NCBI GenBank assembly: GCA_030452275.1 | Contig: JAKDMR010000075.1 | Location: 1 to 8,031 of the forward strand | From: Candidatus Nitrosocosmicus sp. | GTDB taxonomy: Archaea > Thermoproteota > Nitrososphaeria > Nitrososphaerales > Nitrososphaeraceae | Direction of reading: 5' to 3' | DNA: 8,031 nt | Shown: positions 1 through 5,763 of the stretch, one piece after another | Layout of the letters: the number at the start of each line of letters is the position of its first letter | Position numbering within the stretch: the first letter of the stretch is position 1 | Notes under the pieces: model-generated | What the model saw: the letters and a program-made list of their open reading frames with translations, nothing else | Told to the model about the DNA's origin: nothing | Databases searched by the model: none | Made by a program: the position numbers and the translations under genes

Positions 1-247
1 CTATAGTATTTATTAATCAATAGAAAATTCTGATTGTATAGACGGTTATAACTGATTAAATGTGCACAAGTTAGCCTATCACGAGGGTCCTCATTTTCAT
101 CAATTTGTAAAAACCAAAACAATGGACCCCTAGTATGATTCTATGTAATTGTTTTTTTGAGTCAAAAAAGAAATAATGGCCGATTGATTAAGAAAAGTTG
201 AGCCTTAAAGTTAATCCTAAATTAGATGGTCAGCGGCTTCGTGCGTA

Positions 248-394
248 TTAATCAATCTTTTGTATTTTTAATAGTATCTCACACTTTGGACAACTCAATC
301 CTAAGAACTTGAATAAGAGGTCCCCATCCTCAAATTCCTCAGTTATTAGTTGGCTTAGATTTATTGCTTCCTTACAAGATGGACATTTTGCCAT
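248..394 (-). CDS. Zinc-ribbon microprotein, 48 aa
   Basis: A 48-codon frame that begins with ATG and ends with TAA. It encodes two CPxC knuckles, CPSC at residues 4-7 and CPKC at 35-38, separated by an acidic and hydrophobic stretch. Four cysteines in two CxxC pairs are typical of a zinc ribbon, so the product probably binds one Zn2+. Such small archaeal proteins often bind nucleic acid or partner proteins, but nothing here shows the partner. An in-frame stop lies six codons upstream of the ATG, so the start is well fixed. An AT-rich TATA-like box (TTTTAAATAA on the minus strand) is centred about 27 bases before the ATG, which fits a leaderless transcript. The gene stands alone, with no neighbour in the same direction nearby. 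The specific function is not recognised. The paired motifs and the promoter make a chance frame unlikely. Confidence 0.72.
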   Translation of the reverse strand: MAKCPSCKEAINLSQLITEEFEDGDLLFKFLGLSCPKCEILLKIQKID

Positions 395-416
395 ATGTAT
401 GGGATATCGTCAGTTC

Positions 417-426
417 TTATTTAAAA
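417..426 (-). promoter_or_regulatory. TATA-like box of the zinc-ribbon gene
   Basis: The minus strand reads TTTTAAATAA here. Its centre is about 27 bases upstream of the ATG at 394, the spacing expected when archaeal transcription starts at or next to the start codon. This is a pattern match only. Confidence 0.5.
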
Positions 427-556
427 CTAGTGAATGTTATTGTTATTATTTATAGAGATAAACCTGCTTGTATAACGTATATCCCATCCAGTCAGTTTTT
501 GTGATTAGAAATTATTATTATTATTATTGATAATCAAGAAATTGTTTATATTATAG

Positions 557-570
557 TTAGGTGCACCTAA
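557..570. promoter_or_regulatory. 14-bp perfect palindrome, possible operator
   Basis: TTAGGTGCACCTAA is a perfect 14-base palindrome in an intergenic region. Such sites are typical of dimeric winged-helix or HTH repressors. It is about 160 bases upstream of the minus-strand zinc-ribbon gene and over 300 bases before the plus-strand gene at 895, so its target is unclear. Its role is inferred from symmetry alone. Confidence 0.3.
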
Positions 571-635
571 TATTGCATCTAATAAAGCATTGTTGTCAAG
601 CAATAACAACATCCAAATCCCTTGCTTGATTCCCA

Positions 636-809
636 ATGTCTTACCTTCAAACCAATACACGTCTGGAAAATCTGGAAGTTGTTGAAAGGGCGGGCATCAC
701 ATTAAACCACGATTGGCATGATGGCGGAAAATCGGCGGGTATTTTAAGTGTCACCCAATTTCCAACTTTCAACAAACATCCTCTAATAAAATTAATGTTC
801 AATTGCTAA
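636..809 (+). CDS. Doubtful small ORF, 57 aa
   Basis: An ATG-to-TAA frame of 57 codons. The product begins MSYLQTNTRLEN and has a His/Asp/Gly-rich middle (NHDWHDGGKSAG, about residues 24-35). I do not recognise the family. For it: the segment is visibly more GC-rich than the surrounding intergenic DNA, and the amino-acid composition is not the Ile/Lys/Asn-rich output typical of chance frames in AT-rich DNA. Against it: no TATA-like box sits about 26 bases upstream, no ribosome binding site is visible, and it stands alone. It could be a true small gene, a decayed fragment of a larger gene, or a chance frame. Confidence 0.25.
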   Translation: MSYLQTNTRLENLEVVERAGITLNHDWHDGGKSAGILSVTQFPTFNKHPLIKLMFNC

Positions 810-894
810 CATCATTATGTACAAATCTACCTATCAAGATTAAGAACAGCAGATTAGAATCACGACTTAATTACCTTCGTGTATATATGAAAAT

Positions 895-1263
895 ATGAAA
901 GGCTATCAAAAGCTAACCATTATTACAGCTATTTTGGGACTCATAATTCCGTTTATCGGACTTTTCTTGTATTTTTTGATAAATAGCGTTGTTGGAATCC
1001 CAATATTGGCACTTTTTGTTGGTTGGGCGCTACTAATAGCAATAGCTATAATAGGAATAAACGTAGGTGCCATTATTGCTGCATTTAAGATCAAAAACAC
1101 AAAAATAGTAGGAGGTATCCTGATTGCATGTGGCGTACTGCTTTTTGCGCTCATTCAATGGTTTGCAGTACCGGCCTTGGTATTATTTGTAATTGCAGGA
1201 ATATTGGCCTTGAGAGAAAAAAACACCCCTAGTAATCTTAAAAGTGACAGCTTTGTACCATAA
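895..1263 (+). CDS. Small four-helix integral membrane protein
   Basis: A 122-residue protein that is almost entirely hydrophobic. Predicted membrane segments lie at about residues 7-28, 34-64 (long, possibly a bent or re-entrant helix), 71-90 and 91-106. A short basic loop (KIKNTK, 65-70) and a polar C-terminal tail follow the third-from-last and last segments respectively. The repeated K-x-x-GG-I-L pattern and size resemble the DUF4064/DUF4190-type small membrane proteins, but no diagnostic motif was found and the function is unknown. The ATG at 895 is preferred because the nearby ATG at 888 is out of frame and stops after three codons. A weak AT-rich element (CTTAATTA) lies about 26 bases upstream. 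The gene converges on the minus-strand gene ending at 1437, and a U-tract follows it. Confidence 0.72.
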   Translation: MKGYQKLTIITAILGLIIPFIGLFLYFLINSVVGIPILALFVGWALLIAIAIIGINVGAIIAAFKIKNTKIVGGILIACGVLLFALIQWFAVPALVLFVIAGILALREKNTPSNLKSDSFVP

Positions 1264-1302
1264 AAGTTCGTCTGCAGTTTGGTATTTGGCAAGTCATAGC
1301 CT

Positions 1303-1312
1303 TATTTTTTTT
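1303..1312 (+). terminator. U-tract terminator after the membrane-protein gene
   Basis: A run of eight T residues (1305-1312) begins about 42 bases after the TAA of the plus-strand gene at 895. Oligo-T without a strong hairpin is the usual intrinsic termination signal in archaea. It lies in the convergent intergenic space. Confidence 0.45.
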
Positions 1313-1436
1313 AGAGGCGTATTACCAAGGTTTGCGTTCCAGACACCTCTTCTATATTGATGCACATATAGAGAATAATAACTAACCTAATGTACTTTAT
1401 CTTCACTGTCCGGTAAAGAAAACATGCCGATTTTTT

Positions 1437-1988
1437 TTATTCTTCGCTCATTTCCTTCGCAGCGTCCTCACACTCTGACATATCTCCAATACCTGATGAT
1501 CCCTTCTTTTCGCTGCAATTATTGATGTTATAATAGTGGAAGCCGTTATCGTCTACTAGGTAATTACCTCTTTGTTGAGGATCTGATAGGGTATCATTGT
1601 TAGCAACATCATTACTGACATTTGTGTTTAGAGTATCATTAAAAGAAGTCAAATTGCTTGGGTATTCTGTTAACACTGAGCTTCTATTGGTAGATGAAAA
1701 TGAACTTGATACGACCTCATCTTGATTAGTTAAATTAGTAACATTATTGCTCCTCGAATTTGCAACTAAGCTTGAACCTTCATTTGGTATGATAATTGTA
1801 GTTATTGGAGCACTTTCAAAATCAGTTGCAGAAGAATTTAAAAGTGTTGAATTCTTTTCAGGCAAGATGGAAGAAGAAGAAGAAGAAGCATGACTGATTG
1901 GAACATCTAGAGGCAAGTGAGTAATAATAGATGATGTCACAAAGAAACATAGAATTAATAGAATTGCCAAATTAATAGGTCTATTCAT
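1437..1988 (-). CDS. Secreted Ser/Asn-rich, sequon-dense protein
   Basis: A 183-residue secreted protein when started at the ATG at 1988. It opens with a classical signal peptide: MNR, a hydrophobic core at about residues 6-20, and probable cleavage near SHA-S at 32-35. The rest is low-complexity and rich in Ser, Asn and Thr, with ten N-x-S/T sequons (Asn 46, 51, 82, 85, 101, 112, 117, 123, 131, 157). This suggests heavy N-glycosylation outside the cell. The C-terminal 45 residues look more ordered, with GNYLVDDNGFHYYNINNCSE, a second cysteine at 173 and an acidic end. The frame also has an ATG at 2012, which would add eight residues before the signal peptide. The 1988 start is preferred because a TTTAAAT box lies about 26 bases before it and the signal peptide then has a normal n-region. 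The family is unknown. A surface or cell-envelope role is inferred. Confidence 0.68.
   Translation of the reverse strand: MNRPINLAILLILCFFVTSSIITHLPLDVPISHASSSSSSILPEKNSTLLNSSATDFESAPITTIIIPNEGSSLVANSRSNNVTNLTNQDEVVSSSFSSTNRSSVLTEYPSNLTSFNDTLNTNVSNDVANNDTLSDPQQRGNYLVDDNGFHYYNINNCSEKKGSSGIGDMSECEDAAKEMSEE
1870..1888. repeat. GAA/TTC trinucleotide microsatellite in a CDS
   Basis: Six tandem GAA units on the plus strand encode a run of serines (TCT/TTC phase on the minus strand) just after the predicted signal-peptide cleavage site of the secreted protein. Slippage here would change the serine count without breaking the frame. Confidence 0.6.
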
Positions 1989-2010
1989 GTTATATACTTT
2001 GTAAAGGCCC

Positions 2011-2020
2011 ATTTAAAAAA
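2011..2020 (-). promoter_or_regulatory. TATA-like box of the secreted Ser/Asn-rich gene
   Basis: The minus strand reads TTTTTTTAAAT, centred about 26 bases before the ATG at 1988. This spacing supports the shorter start with a leaderless message. The T-run may also help terminate transcription from the prenyltransferase gene upstream. Confidence 0.45.
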
Positions 2021-2114
2021 ATTTGTAAATTATTCTACCTAACTGATTTATACATCTTGTCGATTAGTAATTTTGGATGAAAAGGCAATGAAGTGATCTC
2101 CTTAATCAGCGTCC

Positions 2115-3083
2115 TCAAGTCATGCTAATCCATCCTCCAAGTATCATACAAGGAACTGTAAGAAGTGCTATAATTGAGCCAGCGAAAAGGCCAGCCTCTC
2201 CAGCTATGAATGCTGAATCAAGTATTATAAGCAGAATAAGCATGTTTTTGACCATGAATTTTATCATTTCCTCACCTTGGGAGCTGTCCATTTTGGAGGC
2301 ACGATTGAAAAGCAAATTAATCAAGAACAGAAAGAGCATGATAAAAATTAAAAAATCCAATTTAAAAGGGGTTAAAATTATTGCCAACGATAAAGAAATA
2401 AGCAGAAAGATAAGATATGTAATTTGAATTTTTTGAATATTTAGCATGTTTTTTACTTTAAAGAATTCTCTGGTCGTTTCGCTTTTACTAAGTGAGGTCA
2501 GGACAAAGATATGGAAATAGACAGCGCACGACGCCAGGGCGAGCAATAGAATAGATGTATAACCTGTATTGGAAATTAAATAGTCTCCATTTTCCAACGG
2601 ACTTGTCATCGAAACATCAAATAAGAAACTAGCCCCGTAAATAACGTTTAATGAGCGTATTGCGGCCATTAAATATGGTCTAAAAAATCCATTCTTGATT
2701 CTATAATTATATGATATTATACCTACAATGAGTAACAGCGAGATTCCAAGTGAGACCTGATTGACAAACGCAGCAAGGATTAATCCCAAGCTGAACATGA
2801 GAATAGTAATTAGCAGTGCATTTGTTTTTTTTATTTTGCCTGAGGGCAAAGGTCTAGTCGGTCTCTCTAGTCTATCTATTTTGATGTCAAACAAATCATT
2901 TGAAACCATACCGCCCAGATACAAAAAAATGGAAGAAAAAATTAAAATGACCAGATCGGAAATACTGTAACCAATTGAGGAGCTGAAGTTAATGGATACA
3001 GCTAGAAAACCTACTATAATATCTGGTGGAACTGTGAAAACATTAGAAATTCGTAGGAGCTTTAGATAAGGATTTTGAAGCAT
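2115..3083 (-). CDS. EboC-like UbiA-family prenyltransferase
   Basis: A 322-residue polytopic membrane protein of the UbiA prenyltransferase superfamily, which transfers polyprenyl groups onto aromatic or other acceptors within the membrane. The first Asp-rich motif is intact: N62-D-x-x-D66-x-x-x-D70, followed by RPTRPLPSGKI (74-84), the usual Mg-diphosphate site. The canonical second Asp-rich motif is not visible. In its place is R143-S-L-N146 with G150, which recalls the CRGLNLLLG segment I associate with EboC proteins. Around eight or nine hydrophobic helices fill the rest, and the length is normal for the superfamily. The ATG lies 33 bases after the stop of the upstream isomerase-like gene. 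No TATA-like box sits about 26 bases before it, so the two are probably co-transcribed. The substrate is unknown. Other lipid or quinone prenyltransferases are possible alternatives, and the EboC assignment rests on remembered motifs. Confidence 0.85.
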   Translation of the reverse strand: MLQNPYLKLLRISNVFTVPPDIIVGFLAVSINFSSSIGYSISDLVILIFSSIFLYLGGMVSNDLFDIKIDRLERPTRPLPSGKIKKTNALLITILMFSLGLILAAFVNQVSLGISLLLIVGIISYNYRIKNGFFRPYLMAAIRSLNVIYGASFLFDVSMTSPLENGDYLISNTGYTSILLLALASCAVYFHIFVLTSLSKSETTREFFKVKNMLNIQKIQITYLIFLLISLSLAIILTPFKLDFLIFIMLFLFLINLLFNRASKMDSSQGEEMIKFMVKNMLILLIILDSAFIAGEAGLFAGSIIALLTVPCMILGGWISMT

Positions 3084-3116
3084 AATTGATCAGCCTAATT
3101 TTTGAACTAGCAGAAC

Positions 3117-3935
3117 CTAAATTGAATTAAGATACCTCAGTGATTCTGAAGCGGCCTCTATGGGGTTTGTCTTATAAGGGTATAGTTCGACAGTAACATA
3201 TCCATCATATCCTATTTCATTTATTGTCGCAAAAACAGTTTTAAAATCAATCGATCCGTGTCCGGGTATTAAATGGAAATGCTTTCTGTTTTTTATATCT
3301 GCCACATGAAAATGTACGATGTACTCTCGAAGTTTGAGAATTAAAGCACTTGGATCTTCGTTAACACAATAAAAATGGCCAATGTCAAAATTTAATTTCA
3401 AAAATTCAGAGTCAAATTCTTTCATGAAATGCAAAAATTCGGTTGACGACTCAAGTAATAATTCAGGTTCTGGCTCTACCAAGATCTTTATATGTTTTTT
3501 TTCAGCCTCAGGAAGAACTTGTCTTATTCCATCTGCAAAAAGTTCCAAATACTTTTCTCTGCTTGTAGGCACCTCTACCGGTCCTCCTGGCTCTATAGAA
3601 ATATTTTTTGCACCAAGCTTTTGTGCAAGATTTATGCAATTTAATGTATGGTTGATGCGAAGGTCTCGGGCGTCTTTTGCATTTTCTATCCAAGAAGGAT
3701 GATATGTGTCTCCTAATCCAAATAAAGTGAAAGCATTTAGATTTGAAATTTGCACTCCATTACGAATTAACAATTTACTAATTTCGCTAATTTTATCTTC
3801 ATTCAAGTTTGGTGGGTATGCATGAGGCACGTCACACATTATCTCGACACCTTCATACCCTATTTTGGAGATTTCTTCGATTGATTGTGTTAATGAATAA
3901 TTGGTAAAGGCATTAGTGCTAAACGCAAACTTCAC
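3117..3935 (-). CDS. TIM-barrel sugar phosphate isomerase/epimerase-like protein
   Basis: A 272-residue protein of the xylose isomerase-like TIM-barrel superfamily (COG1082 type). It opens MKFAFSTNAF, the first beta strand. Likely metal ligands follow in the usual order: E154 in LVEPEP, D184 and H187 in NFDIGH, H210 in VHFHVAD, and E250 in VTVELYPY. The loop HLIPGHGSIDF (221-231) is the conserved segment after strand 7. It should be cytoplasmic and bind a divalent metal, and the substrate is unknown. The frame also has an ATG at 3953 adding six residues (MKIIFF). The GTG at 3935 is preferred because it gives the family's normal N-terminus and because a TTTAAATA box is centred about 26 bases before it. 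It is the first gene of a two-gene unit with the EboC-like prenyltransferase 33 bases downstream, which suggests a shared pathway. Confidence 0.85.
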   Translation of the reverse strand: MKFAFSTNAFTNYSLTQSIEEISKIGYEGVEIMCDVPHAYPPNLNEDKISEISKLLIRNGVQISNLNAFTLFGLGDTYHPSWIENAKDARDLRINHTLNCINLAQKLGAKNISIEPGGPVEVPTSREKYLELFADGIRQVLPEAEKKHIKILVEPEPELLLESSTEFLHFMKEFDSEFLKLNFDIGHFYCVNEDPSALILKLREYIVHFHVADIKNRKHFHLIPGHGSIDFKTVFATINEIGYDGYVTVELYPYKTNPIEAASESLRYLNSI

Positions 3936-3956
3936 AAAAAAAATTATTTTCATTGG

Positions 3957-3964
3957 TTTAAATA
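3957..3964 (-). promoter_or_regulatory. TATA-like box of the isomerase-prenyltransferase unit
   Basis: The minus strand reads TATTTAAA, centred about 26 bases before the GTG at 3935. It is the clearest promoter-like element for the two-gene unit and argues for the GTG start over the ATG at 3953, which would be only about 8 bases from the box. Confidence 0.55.
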
Positions 3965-4073
3965 GTTATGCAGTAATTAAGGGAGAGAGTCATCTTTGAA
4001 TAATTAGACCTTACTGCTCTTGGATAAATTGGGTTCTTACATTTGCAGAACCCTTCTTGCTACGTTGAAAGTG

Positions 4074-4086
4074 AAACAAAAATAAG
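4074..4086 (-). terminator. U-tract terminator after the NHL gene
   Basis: The minus strand reads CTTATTTTTGTTTC about 26-38 bases after the TAA at 4112. This T-rich tract without a hairpin fits archaeal termination. Confidence 0.4.
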
Positions 4087-4111
4087 ATTTAACAAATAGT
4101 GTGGTAAAACA

Positions 4112-4936
4112 TTATGATACCACAATGCTATGAGGATCAAGAAATTGATCATTACTACTTCCCTTGGATCCCCACATTGACAAGAATTCACCTTTGCTGT
4201 CAAACTTTTGGATTCTGAAATTCAGCTGCTCTGCCACGTAAACATTGCCCTCAGAATCTACTGCTACATCATGAGGACTTGCCAATTGTCCAGGACCGGG
4301 TCCTTTAGATCCCAAAGCGGATAAAAATTCACCTTTGCTGTCAAACTTTTGGATTCGACTGTTACCGGCATCAGCTACATAAATATTGTCATTTTTATCA
4401 ATGTCCAGTCCTGCAGGCTTTTTAAATTGGCCTTCATCTCCACCTGTAGTTCCCCATTTTGACAGAAAGTTACCTTCGCTATCAAACTTTTGAACGTTAT
4501 TATTATTAGTATCTGTGACATATATATTGTCAAAAGAATCCAGAGCAACGCCTTCAGGTGCCTTAAATTGGCCATCTCCAGTACCCATTGAGCCCCATTT
4601 GAACAGAAAGTTACCTTCGCTATCAAACTTTTGAACGTTAAAGTTTGCCATATCTACAATGTAAATATTCCCTTCTTTATCTACATCTATCCCATGTGGT
4701 ACTCCAAACTGACCAACTGCCTTACCTTTTGTACCCCATTTCAAGATAAAGTCACCTTGATCATCAAATTTCTGAACTCGAATATTATTATAATCAACTA
4801 CATATACATCTCCACCAGCGGCAGCATCACCCCCTTCGGTTCCACTACCGGTTGAATCAGTAGCAGATGAGATATCATCACTCTCTTTCGTAACAGAACT
4901 TTCTATAGATTCTGAAAAGGTGGTTTTATAATTTCG
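4112..4936 (-). CDS. NHL-repeat beta-propeller half of a frameshifted gene
   Basis: This frame is open from just after a TGA (4937-4939) down to the TAA at 4112. It begins with an acidic Ser/Asp/Gly linker, then carries NHL-type propeller repeats of 47 residues, each following the pattern GQF-x-x-P-x-G-(I/V)-x-(V/L)-D-x-x-(G/D)-N-(I/V)-Y-V-x-D-x-x-N-x-x-(I/V)-Q-K-F. There are four complete linker-to-linker modules, plus an N-terminal half (GGDVYVVDYNN) and a C-terminal half (QFLDPHSIVVS) that complement each other, giving a five-bladed propeller. The frame has no ATG before the repeats, and the first usable start, TTG at 4744, falls inside a blade. The signal peptide is in the overlapping frame upstream (4903-5151). 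The natural product is therefore probably one secreted protein of about 346 residues that binds extracellular ligands or partners. The gene is now broken or frameshifted at about 4915. Confidence 0.82.
   Translation of the reverse strand, partial: RNYKTTFSESIESSVTKESDDISSATDSTGSGTEGGDAAAGGDVYVVDYNNIRVQKFDDQGDFILKWGTKGKAVGQFGVPHGIDVDKEGNIYIVDMANFNVQKFDSEGNFLFKWGSMGTGDGQFKAPEGVALDSFDNIYVTDTNNNNVQKFDSEGNFLSKWGTTGGDEGQFKKPAGLDIDKNDNIYVADAGNSRIQKFDSKGEFLSALGSKGPGPGQLASPHDVAVDSEGNVYVAEQLNFRIQKFDSKGEFLSMWGSKGSSNDQFLDPHSIVVS
4115..4810 (-). repeat. Tandem 141-bp coding repeats (NHL modules)
   Basis: The NHL modules are visible in the DNA as a 141-base period. The 20-base string starting TTCACCTTTGCTGTCAAACT recurs at 4187 and 4328, exactly 141 apart. 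A second near-identical pair, AGTTACCTTCGCTATCAAAC, starts at 4468 and 4609, again 141 apart. Pairs of neighbouring units are more alike than distant ones, which suggests recent unit duplication or gene conversion. Confidence 0.8.
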
Positions 4937-5151
4937 TCAACTTCAGAATCTATTTCTTCATCAAGTTCATCAAATTCAGAAAGCGAGCCTTGCATATTAG
5001 TTGGCATGTCAGAATATGGATTGCTAAAGGATAAAGGTGGCAGTTGGAAATCATTGCTTTGCGCGAAAATATCATCATAATTAAATAAGATTAAACTTCC
5101 TCTTACCGCGGAGACTAGAAAAACCAACAATACCAGATTATTCACAAGCAT
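4903..5151 (-). CDS. Signal-peptide half of the frameshifted NHL gene
   Basis: An 82-codon frame from ATG to TAG. It encodes a hydrophobic N-terminus (residues 2-24) ending in DDIFA-QS, a plausible signal-peptide cleavage at 30-31, followed by a Pro/Ser stretch and a strongly acidic segment (SEFDELDEEIDSEVDE, 58-73). It then reads through KPPFQNL to a stop. The acidic linker style continues directly in the -1 frame as SESIESSVTKESDD before the NHL repeats. One added T in the TTTT run (complement of 4915-4918) would join the two into a single 346-residue secreted protein. As it stands the product would be a short exported peptide without the propeller. A TATA-like ATATAATAAT element lies about 22 bases upstream of the ATG. 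This could be a pseudogene, a sequencing indel or a slippage-controlled gene. Confidence 0.7.
   Translation of the reverse strand: MLVNNLVLLVFLVSAVRGSLILFNYDDIFAQSNDFQLPPLSFSNPYSDMPTNMQGSLSEFDELDEEIDSEVDEIIKPPFQNL
4915..4918 (-). other. Probable frameshift site in the NHL gene
   Basis: In the 34-base overlap between the signal-peptide frame and the NHL frame, the minus strand reads CCT TTT CAG. Re-reading or adding one T in the four-T run gives CCT TTT TCA and enters the NHL frame. The acidic composition on both sides is continuous, so the shift is placed here rather than elsewhere in the overlap. No canonical slippery heptamer or downstream pseudoknot was recognised. Confidence 0.6.
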
Positions 5152-5165
5152 CTACTGCTAGATTT

Positions 5166-5176
5166 ATTATTATATG
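5166..5176 (-). promoter_or_regulatory. TATA-like box of the NHL gene
   Basis: The minus strand reads CATATAATAAT, centred about 20-22 bases before the ATG at 5151. The spacing is slightly short for a leaderless start, but this is the only TATA-like element in place. Confidence 0.35.
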
Positions 5177-5566
5177 ATTGGGAATAAAAGGCAATTATTT
5201 TCCTTTTGACAAATTTTCGGTGAAATGAAATATCTAAAGGTATTAACAGATTTTGTACCAAGATTCTAATTGTTATCATTTTAATGCCTACACATTTTGT
5301 TGAATAATTCTTTTTTTAGGGTTGGAGTACTTGAATGACTATCTAAGCATGCCTACACTAGAGGGTATATTTGTCAACTTGACGCGACATTTGAAAAGGG
5401 TAGTTTTCTCGCTTTAGACATGAGAATCTGTCATCGAGGAATAAAGATTGATAACCTGCTTTAAATTTCTCTTTCATACCGGGGGCCTTATCGACTGGAT
5501 TCATATATACAATCCATGTATGGATTTAAAGATTTTATCAAGCGACCAAAAATTATTCATTTGACA

Positions 5567-5578
5567 TAATACGTATTA
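5567..5578. promoter_or_regulatory. 12-bp perfect palindrome
   Basis: TAATACGTATTA is self-complementary over 12 bases. It lies about 40 bases beyond the ancestral stop codon of the membrane-protein gene. It could be a protein-binding site or part of a termination structure, but nothing else supports a role and AT-rich palindromes of this size arise by chance. Confidence 0.2.
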
Positions 5579-5618
5579 GATAAGGGAGATTGAAACTAGA
5601 AGAGAAAGTAAATCGAAA

Positions 5619-5675
5619 CTAGGTCTTGATGATTGTAATGTAATCCACATTCGCTGTAGATTCTATGTAGTTTTG
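5619..5675 (-). pseudogene. Orphaned original 3' end of the membrane-protein gene
   Basis: If the mobile element (5676-5815) and one copy of its 8-bp duplication are removed, the frame of the gene starting at 6342 continues through this stretch. After ...DVMQN it reads YIESTANVDYITIIKT and stops at TAG (5619-5621). The restored reading frame is direct sequence evidence for the insertion and shows what the original C-terminus was. The stretch is now untranslated, since the element supplies an earlier stop. It is a detached gene fragment, not an independent gene. Confidence 0.75.
5668..5675. repeat. Left 8-bp target-site duplication
   Basis: TAGTTTTG directly abuts the left terminal inverted repeat and is identical to 5816-5823 abutting the right one. 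This is the footprint expected of a DDE-type transposition event with an 8-base staggered cut. Confidence 0.8.
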
Positions 5676-5692
5676 TGCTTTGTTGCCTAATT
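5676..5692 (+). repeat. Left 17-bp terminal inverted repeat
   Basis: TGCTTTGTTGCCTAATT, a perfect reverse complement of 5799-5815. Confidence 0.88.
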
Positions 5693-5763
5693 ATGAAAAT
5701 CGTTTCTGATAGGCTCTTTTTGTTACACCCTATCACGAAATCAGTCAATCGTCAACAAAATCT

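Larger units (their letters stand above)
395..894. other. Gene-poor interval with a palindrome and one doubtful ORF
   Basis: About 500 bases without a well-supported gene. The left part is AT-rich, with ATT trinucleotide runs near 515-530. It contains the promoter of the zinc-ribbon gene, the palindrome at 557-570 and a 57-codon plus-strand frame at 636-809 that is more GC-rich than its surroundings. A 10-base inverted repeat (TTGTTGAAAG near 679-688, with its complement near 765-774) lies inside that frame. The last part, 810-894, is the leader region of the membrane-protein gene at 895. No tRNA-like or other structured RNA pattern was recognised. Confidence 0.6.
5152..5618. other. Intergenic region with no supported gene
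   Basis: About 470 bases between the NHL gene's start and the former 3' end of the membrane-protein gene. It holds the NHL promoter, a T-run at about 5310-5317, an inverted repeat AATCCAT-GT-ATGGATT at 5511-5526 and a perfect 12-base palindrome TAATACGTATTA at 5567-5578. A 22-codon frame at 5349-5417 (MPTLEGIFVNLT and on) has no promoter or other support. No RNA gene was recognised. Confidence 0.55.

Noticed and set aside
74..83. CCTATCACGA, also present inside the mobile element near 5729
   Set aside because: A 10-base match without any matching terminal repeat nearby. It is probably coincidence.
1..122. Minus-strand open frame from a TTG at 122 running off the left edge (about 40 codons, beginning FWFLQIDENEDPRDR)
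   Set aside because: Protein-like in places, but it has no ATG, no clear TATA box, a stop just upstream and no recognisable family. It is too short inside the window to judge.
2122..2427. 101-codon plus-strand frame opposite the prenyltransferase
   Set aside because: It is antisense to the UbiA-like gene, which has clear family motifs.
3382..3702. 106-codon plus-strand frame opposite the isomerase-like gene
   Set aside because: It is antisense to conserved metal-ligand regions of the TIM barrel. The Ser- and Cys-rich output is a typical shadow.
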